Origin: an uncultured Ignavibacteria bacterium
GTDB lineage: Bacteria > Bacteroidota > Ignavibacteria > Kapaibacteriales > UBA2268
Assembly: GCA_903911805.1 (NCBI GenBank)
Contig: CAIWET010000369.1
Location: 1 to 12,178 of the forward strand
Reading direction: 5' to 3'
Length of the DNA: 12,178 bases
Within the stretch, counting starts at the first letter, position 1. Each line of letters opens with the position of its first letter. Shown in pieces: positions 8,201-12,178 of the stretch. The translations under genes were made by a program, and so were the position numbers. The notes under the pieces were generated by a model. That model saw nothing but the letters and a program-made list of their open reading frames with translations, was not told the DNA's origin and searched no databases.

Positions 8201-8795
8201 TACTACCACTGACATTAAGTTAACTACTCCTACATTGGTTATTCCAGGAAATAATGCTGCAAATAGATCATATTCAACTCTTACATTTTCTTGGAAAACT
8301 GATTTAAATGCAAATGAATATATATTCCAGCTTTCAACTTTGCCAAATTTTGCAAGACCAGAACAATATTCTACAAAAGTTAATAATATCAAAATCAGTT
8401 TATTAGATAAAGCAACTAAATATTATTGGAGAGTAAAAAGTAAAAATGGAAATTTCGAATCCGGCTGGTCTTTAGTTAGAAGTTTTACAACAGCATTATT
8501 AAAAGAAGCAATCGAGGATCAAGAAAATAATCCTATTATTTCTCAGAATACGATAAAAGTTGCTCCAAATCCATTAACAAATCGTAGTGAAATTTCAATC
8601 ACAACAGTTGATGGAAATGCAAATTATTTGGTTCTTTATAACTTACTTGGATTAAAAGTAAAAGAATTCCAAATTCCAAGTGGAGCTGTTAATGTTCAAT
8701 TTGAATTCAATAGAGAAAATCTTCCAGCAGGAGTATATATGCTGGTTTTAAGCAATTCTGATGGAAATGTTAGCGAATTATTATTTATTGAATAG
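5256..8795 (+). CDS. Large T9SS-secreted Vps10-like propeller protein with three FN3 repeats
   Basis: This encodes 1,179 residues from ATG 5256 and is a paralogue of the preceding gene with the same architecture: signal peptide (1 to about 26, hydrophobic core 8-22, likely cut near A-K-G-Q), Trp-rich segment F66-K-R-W-E-W-F-W-G-Q-R76, a sortilin/Vps10-like Asp-box propeller (about 115-793), three FN3-like modules (about 801-890, 895-983, 988-1079) and a type A T9SS sorting domain (1104-1179). About eight clear Asp boxes remain (for example 225-232, 330-337, 441-448, 707-714); those at 485-492 and 660-667 are degenerate. The HADQHE motif is at 459-464. Compared with its neighbour it carries extra segments near residues 121-147 and 283-307 and one FN3 module fewer. 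Repeats are more diverged from one another. Function is probably surface or extracellular binding; no catalytic residues can be named. It ends at its own terminator. Confidence 0.9.
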   Translation: MIKFQKLTILVAIFIVFILVQFNAKGQSVTVDPNAKAPNFTQIQQQFTDYFKNIDKTQKGTGYKPFKRWEWFWGQRTFPTGEFPNPMVNYIEFNDVQAKFEKYNKINRIEQQESWSCLGPMYKSDPGDYLYNDNVNDKFPRSNALGRISCCRVKQSDNNTIYAGTALGGFWITTNGGFTWTSTTDNLGSLGISDIAIDPNNSNIIYIATGDADALDAFSIGIMKSTDGGYHWNQTGLNFAQSDCKAISRILIRPDSSNVILAGTSNGIYKSYNYGQTWKLVYQASDYYAIDPWKGKVEVTANDYKTIKDMEFKPNNPNIIYASYNSIVNSTNGGETWKSSIGIPNNKSIMRIALSVTPANPNIVYAVAVTNQGQSKYYFEGFYKSTNSGISFNKVSSTPNILGWDSLGNEKKGQAWYDLSIAANQVNQNVIYVGGVNIWKSTDGGENWENVSQWQRTIHADQHEIYYVPNSNIIYVSNDGGLYRTKDDFSSWEFLSNRISNSTIYRVGLSQLNYDKILCGFQDNGTKLHLSPNDWHDIRGGDGMTCFFRPDSDNVIYTQYPHGDFCISHNGGKKFKSTDFVNSSWLSPMTFNDDTLFYFNSGRLSYFVEYGHLGNPTFGVYKDSPYIGGVVDFKISYFNPKYMYMCGVKSNNIDQYFYRTKDRAANWDLLTIPTNKQITNIEINPTNPEKLWISCSGYSKGDKVYYSSNGGNTWVNISGSLPNVPVNCIKYQKGYYNRIYVGTDIGVFYRDDYHSDWVSFNNGFPNVCVMDLQIQESINYLYAGTFGRGLWSTPLPKPASMLAAPTLTSPINNANNIGLNPKLTWSSVNDAFAYTIQYTTNMLGVWNEVSSNNTYVFLSNLISETKYYWRVKAKQASATSPWSTIFSFTTSDITLNKPELIYPVDNALNCTLNQTVKWLKTDNALSYIIQYSPTSTWATYEEVTSETFYKILNDLLPNNKYYWKVKAVNGDNSSPWSDISSFTTTDIKLTTPTLVIPGNNAANRSYSTLTFSWKTDLNANEYIFQLSTLPNFARPEQYSTKVNNIKISLLDKATKYYWRVKSKNGNFESGWSLVRSFTTALLKEAIEDQENNPIISQNTIKVAPNPLTNRSEISITTVDGNANYLVLYNLLGLKVKEFQIPSGAVNVQFEFNRENLPAGVYMLVLSNSDGNVSELLFIE

Positions 8796-8817
8796 AAATT
8801 TGAGCTTGCTATTATAT

Positions 8818-8855
8818 AAAAAACCTTTTCGATTAATTTCGGAAAGGTTTTTTTT
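8818..8855 (+). terminator. Intrinsic terminator after the second propeller gene
   Basis: AAAAAACCTTTTCGA (8818-8832) pairs with the stretch 8838-8853 (TTCGGAAAGG followed by Ts) around a short AT loop, with one G-T pair, and ends in a run of eight Ts (8848-8855). It starts 23 bases after the stop codon and separates the propeller gene from the receptor operon downstream. Confidence 0.88.
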
Positions 8856-8956
8856 ATTGATATTTTTAGGAAAATTACTCAACAATACTGATTTTATCGC
8901 AACTAAGTGAAATGTAATTCGTAATCTTTTTGATAGTTAATAATTATGATTGAAAA

Positions 8957-11245
8957 ATGAATAAAAAAAATACTTTATATTATATCTTTCTTTTTTTTCT
9001 TTTCTGCTCAAGTCCATCTGTTTATTCAAATGCAATGCTTGGCGACAATGCCAGCCTAAGTGGATATGTGATTGACTCAGAAACAGAAGAAACAGTTATT
9101 GGAGCAACAGTAAGAGTTGTTGGCACAAATTTGGGGGCTTATACTAATAAAAGTGGATTTTTCTCCATAACTAATATTCCTCCTGGAAATTATAAAATTA
9201 CAATTTCTTCTGTTGCTTATAAAAAATCTGAAGAGAAATTAGAATTAAAAAAATCAGAATCAAAAAGAATCACTTTTAAATTAAAACCAGCAGATGTAAA
9301 GACTGAAGAAGTAAACGTAGAAGCAAATAGAGAAATCGAAAAACGCGAAATCTCTGTTAGTAAAGTTAATATTCCAGTTAAGCAACTTAAGCAGATTAGA
9401 ATTGGAGGCGAACCTGATATATTTAGATCTCTGCAATTTTTGCCCGGAATTTTAACTTCATCTCAAATTTCAAGTGGATTATTTGTTAGAGGAGGATCAC
9501 CTGACCAAAATTTAGTTTTGCTCGATGGTGCAACAATTTATAATCCTTCGCATTTATTTGGCTTTATTTCAACATTCAATCCAGAAGCAATTAAAGACGT
9601 AGAATTAATTAAAGGTGGATTCCCAGCAGAATTTGGTGGCAGACTCTCAGCTGTATTGAATTTGACTCAGAAAGACGGCAATAAGAACAAAGTAGAGGGA
9701 GTGGCATCATTAGGTGCGATTTCTTCAAGATTGTCGTTAGAAGGCCCTATAGGCAATGGATCGTGGTTTATAGGTGGCAGAAGAACTTATTTCGATTTGA
9801 TTGTTAAAGCTCTTCCTGATGACCCAACAAATCCATTCCCTGATTTTGGTTTTTATGACCTTAATTTTAAAATTAATCAATCATTTGGCAAGGATGATAA
9901 AGTATATCTAAGTGGATTTATGAGTAATGACAGGCTTGATTATGGCAGCTATGGCGTATCATTAGGTCTTGGAATTTCTAATAAATCTGCCTCATTAAGA
10001 TGGACACATATTTTTGGTGATAATCTTTTTTGGAATTTTAATCTTGGTTATAGTAATTATAATAACTCATTTTCTGGTGAGCAATCAGGATATGGTTTCG
10101 GAATAGATAATAAAATAGATGATTATAATGCAAAAGGAAATCTTGAATGGTTCCCTAGCGAAAAACTAACTTTTAAATTCGGATTCGAATCGATAAAATA
10201 TAATTTTGGATATTATCAGAATTTTACAGGAAATCTTGATAGTAATTCAAAAGAAAATACTGTATCAACAAGCTATACAAATTTGAATGTAACCGATTGG
10301 AACCACTCTTTATATGGCCAATTTAATTATCAGGTAAGCGATTTGCTCTCTTTGCAAGGTGGATTAAGAGCTTTTTATCTTGATTTGAGTAAAAACTTTA
10401 TGATCGAACCAAGATTAGCTATTAGATATATTGCACAAGAAAATATATCCTTTAAGCTAGCTTATGGAATTTATAACCAAAACTTAAGACTAGCCACTCA
10501 ACCTGACTTCTCATTTTTTGATACTTGGTTGCCAACAGATTCAAGTTTAACACCATCAAGAGCAGAGCATTACATTTTATCAATGGAAACACATCCAACA
10601 GATGACCTCGATTTGAATTTTGATGTTTATTATAAAAAAATGCACAACATTGGAGAATTGAATACAAATTTAGTTAAACCTTCAGATGTTGCATCATTGT
10701 TTTTCATTGGAAATGGTGAATCTTATGGGGCAGAAGTATTTATCCAAAAGAAAATTGGAAAATTTGTCGGTTGGATTGGATATGCACTTGGATTTATTTC
10801 ATCCCAATATGATAGCATTAATAATGGCGAAGCTTTTCGTCCAAAATACGACAGAAGACACGATTTGAAAATTGTTGGTCAATATCAAATTAATGATAGC
10901 TGGGAAGTAGGGGGGACGTTTACTTTTCAATCTGGACAATCATACACAGGAGCCACTTCAAGATATATTATGATGCTTCCAGATCAAAATCTTGGACGAG
11001 GAAAAATCATTCCTTCCCAAAGATATGGACTAAGATTGCCAGCATCTCATCAATTAAATCTGAACGGAACATATAATTTCAAAATGTTTGGTTTAAATTC
11101 TAAATTGATTATGGATATTTATAATGTTTACAATAGGCGAGATATCTGGTTTAGATATTATAACACCAAAGGGGTTACTACTACAGTAGAAGATGTAAAG
11201 TTATTACCGATTATTCCATCGGTTTCATTGGAAGTGAAGTTTTAA
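8957..11245 (+). CDS. TonB-dependent outer-membrane receptor with carboxypeptidase-regulatory-like domain
   Basis: This encodes 762 residues. After a signal peptide (1 to about 26, S-N-A), residues about 33-110 form a carboxypeptidase-regulatory-like beta-sandwich (LSGYVIDSETEETVIGATV; N-I-P-P-G-N-Y). T116-E-E-V-N-V121 sits where a TonB box is expected. The plug domain (about 138-240) shows the marks of this subgroup: F176-V-R-G-G-S-P-D-Q, L-L-D-G-A-T-I-Y-N-P, and K-G-G-F-P-A-E-F-G-G-R. The rest is a beta-barrel ending in an aromatic residue (VSLEVKF), as needed for barrel assembly. At about 760 residues it is shorter than typical SusC proteins (about 1,000), and its partner is a DUF4249 lipoprotein, not SusD. 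It should import an unknown ligand with energy from TonB-ExbBD. No Shine-Dalgarno is visible before ATG 8957. The partner gene's ATG follows the stop codon by one base (11247), so the two are cotranscribed. Confidence 0.9.
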   Translation: MNKKNTLYYIFLFFLFCSSPSVYSNAMLGDNASLSGYVIDSETEETVIGATVRVVGTNLGAYTNKSGFFSITNIPPGNYKITISSVAYKKSEEKLELKKSESKRITFKLKPADVKTEEVNVEANREIEKREISVSKVNIPVKQLKQIRIGGEPDIFRSLQFLPGILTSSQISSGLFVRGGSPDQNLVLLDGATIYNPSHLFGFISTFNPEAIKDVELIKGGFPAEFGGRLSAVLNLTQKDGNKNKVEGVASLGAISSRLSLEGPIGNGSWFIGGRRTYFDLIVKALPDDPTNPFPDFGFYDLNFKINQSFGKDDKVYLSGFMSNDRLDYGSYGVSLGLGISNKSASLRWTHIFGDNLFWNFNLGYSNYNNSFSGEQSGYGFGIDNKIDDYNAKGNLEWFPSEKLTFKFGFESIKYNFGYYQNFTGNLDSNSKENTVSTSYTNLNVTDWNHSLYGQFNYQVSDLLSLQGGLRAFYLDLSKNFMIEPRLAIRYIAQENISFKLAYGIYNQNLRLATQPDFSFFDTWLPTDSSLTPSRAEHYILSMETHPTDDLDLNFDVYYKKMHNIGELNTNLVKPSDVASLFFIGNGESYGAEVFIQKKIGKFVGWIGYALGFISSQYDSINNGEAFRPKYDRRHDLKIVGQYQINDSWEVGGTFTFQSGQSYTGATSRYIMMLPDQNLGRGKIIPSQRYGLRLPASHQLNLNGTYNFKMFGLNSKLIMDIYNVYNRRDIWFRYYNTKGVTTTVEDVKLLPIIPSVSLEVKF

Positions 11246-11246
11246 T

Positions 11247-11315
11247 ATGGAAAAAATAATGAAAAAAATTAAATTATATATATATTGCCTGTTTTGTTTA
11301 TCGCATTTATTATAA
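11247..11315 (+). other. Start and half signal peptide of the DUF4249 gene, out of frame
   Basis: ATG 11247, one base after the receptor stop, and ATG 11259 share a frame reading MEKIMKKIKLYIY and then a meaningless tail to a stop at 11313-11315. This is the expected Lys-rich start of a lipoprotein signal peptide, but the hydrophobic core and lipobox that should follow lie in the frame starting at 11285. GGA at 11249-11251 could serve as a weak ribosome site for ATG 11259. Taken alone this would be a 22-residue peptide; I read it as the displaced 5' end of the downstream gene. Confidence 0.7.
11275..11284 (+). repeat. (TA)5 dinucleotide tract at the frame break
   Basis: Five TA units sit inside the signal-peptide coding region. 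Removing one unit joins ATG 11259 to the downstream frame and gives MKKIKLYI followed directly by LPVLFIAFIITAC, a textbook lipoprotein signal. Adding two units, or one T at 11285-11286, also restores frame. A TAA at 11270-11272 in the downstream frame means the shift must lie after that point, which excludes the A-run at 11262-11268 as the cause. Confidence 0.75.
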
Positions 11316-12133
11316 CAGCTTGCGAAGACGCTCCACCACTTGATTATGTAAAAAAATATTATCTTGAGGCATATATTTTTGTTGGTGATCCAATTAAAAA
11401 TATTAAAGTGTTAGCCACTCAACCACTTTCAGACAGCTTTAATTATACAAAATCTTTGATTAAAGATGCTAATGTAGTAATAAAATCTGGAAATAATACA
11501 TATCCGCTAGTTTACGACTTTGATAAAAATTCAGGATATTATTATTCTGATACTAATTTTAGGATAAAGGAATTAACTGAATATACGATTGAAGTGACTT
11601 TTAAAGATGGTAGTTCGATGAAAGGAACCACAAATACTCCTCAATCAATTGTCTGGACAAAAGTTCCCACAGGTGAGTTGTTGTATTATCCGTTAGATTC
11701 GCTTAAAATGCCACCTGACACTAACAAATTAGAATGGAAAGCAATACCTGGTACTTTATATTACATTGTTAGCCTTAAATGCCTTGATACACTTGAATAT
11801 GGCAAATATTTAACACCAGTTTCTAACGAAATGAATAGAAGAATAGTAAGGCCTTGGGAAAGTCCAAATAGTCCTGAATATCTTGAAACAACTCGCTGGG
11901 GGATTCTTCCAACAAATAGCTCAGCAGTTTTGTGGAATGCATTTAAATGGTACGGGAAAAGTGATCTGAAAATTTATAATCCTGACTATAATTTTCTAAT
12001 GTATTTTATCCAATATCAGCGTACTGGATCATTTGATGCAAAATTAAGTAATATCAAAGGTGATGGTTTTGGTATATTTGCTTCGGCTGCATATATCCAA
12101 AAAGATTTCTTTTTGATTAAAAATCAGCCATAA
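11285..12133 (+). CDS. DUF4249-type surface lipoprotein, start displaced by a frameshift
   Basis: The open frame gives 282 residues from a TTG at 11285, but the natural start is probably ATG 11259 in another frame (290 residues if joined). The core F-I-A-F-I-I-T-A-C places the lipidated Cys at residue 13 of the open frame; the n-region lysines are missing unless the frame is repaired. E and D directly after the Cys would suit surface export in Bacteroidota. The body resembles DUF4249: YLEAYIFVGDPIKNIKVLAT, an immunoglobulin-like N-terminal half with K-D-A-N-V-V-I and Y-T-I-E-V-T-F, and a C-terminal S-N-I-K-G-D-G-F-G-I-F-A-S near 257-269, a usual family ending. DUF4249 genes commonly follow TonB-dependent receptors of this kind; the lipoprotein probably helps capture the ligand at the receptor. 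The rest of the frame is intact, so a decayed gene is less likely than phase variation or a sequence error. Confidence 0.8.
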   Translation: MPVLFIAFIITACEDAPPLDYVKKYYLEAYIFVGDPIKNIKVLATQPLSDSFNYTKSLIKDANVVIKSGNNTYPLVYDFDKNSGYYYSDTNFRIKELTEYTIEVTFKDGSSMKGTTNTPQSIVWTKVPTGELLYYPLDSLKMPPDTNKLEWKAIPGTLYYIVSLKCLDTLEYGKYLTPVSNEMNRRIVRPWESPNSPEYLETTRWGILPTNSSAVLWNAFKWYGKSDLKIYNPDYNFLMYFIQYQRTGSFDAKLSNIKGDGFGIFASAAYIQKDFFLIKNQP

Positions 12134-12178
12134 AAGTACGAAATTACCTTAATTTTAAAAAAAAGTGAAAAAAAAATG
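12134..12178. other. Right edge after the DUF4249 gene
   Basis: The 45 bases after the stop are A-rich with no clear hairpin terminator. The final three bases are ATG (12176-12178), and a GTG at 12165 opens a Lys-rich frame. Either could begin a further operon gene, but the window ends before this can be judged. Confidence 0.25.

Noticed and set aside
10452..10868. Short open frames inside the receptor gene
   Set aside because: The receptor frame is continuous and barrel-like through this region, and these frames have no supporting signals.
11262..11268. Poly-A slippage as the cause of the DUF4249 frame break
   Set aside because: Changing the A count joins the start to a frame that meets TAA at 11270-11272, so the break must be downstream of that stop.
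8957..12133. SusC/SusD glycan-uptake pair
   Set aside because: The receptor is too short and lacks the SusC-specific length. The lipoprotein resembles DUF4249 and has no SusD-like helical repeat pattern, and no glycan enzymes are nearby.

Overview
The window is AT-rich (roughly 30% G+C by eye) and looks like a chromosomal piece from a member of the Bacteroidota/Chlorobiota (FCB) group, possibly an Ignavibacteria- or Kapabacteria-like lineage. The evidence is two very large secreted proteins ending in type A sorting domains of the type IX secretion system (T9SS), a TonB-dependent receptor with an N-terminal carboxypeptidase-regulatory-like domain followed by a DUF4249-type lipoprotein, and a separate small lipoprotein. 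Several genes have clear GAG(A)GG Shine-Dalgarno sequences, which is less usual for classical Bacteroidia/Flavobacteriia and is a weak hint toward a deeper-branching FCB lineage. No rRNA, tRNA, CRISPR array, transposase or phage gene was seen.

Layout. (1) 23-550, minus strand: a lipoprotein with a SnoaL/NTF2-like domain. (2) 551-755: divergent intergenic region. (3) 756-1109, plus: a small soluble protein of unknown function whose C-terminus resembles the end of flagellin. (4) 1110-1416: a 307-base non-coding stretch with small palindromes. (5) 1417-5106 and 5256-8795: tandem paralogues of about 1,200 residues, each with signal peptide, Trp-rich N-terminal segment, sortilin/Vps10-like Asp-box propeller, fibronectin-III repeats (four in the first, three in the second) and a T9SS sorting domain. 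Each is followed by its own strong intrinsic terminator, so they are probably separate transcription units. (6) 8957-11245 and about 11259-12133: a TonB-dependent receptor and DUF4249 lipoprotein pair that forms a tight operon.

How they fit together. The two large proteins should be exported by Sec, then by T9SS, and end up on the cell surface or secreted. The T9SS machinery is not in the window, and no enzymatic activity can be assigned to the propellers. The receptor/lipoprotein pair probably takes up an unknown ligand across the outer membrane. Nothing in the sequence directly links this pair to the propeller proteins beyond adjacency.

The most notable observations are three. The DUF4249 lipoprotein gene is out of frame with its natural ATG and signal-peptide start, at a (TA)5 tract where loss of one TA unit restores a complete lipoprotein signal; this may be phase variation or a sequence error. 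The sorting domains of the two paralogues are far more alike than the rest, at both protein and DNA level, which suggests gene conversion. The fibronectin-III repeats of the first paralogue have been amplified with an exact 282-base period. I did not find a clearly new multi-gene system here.
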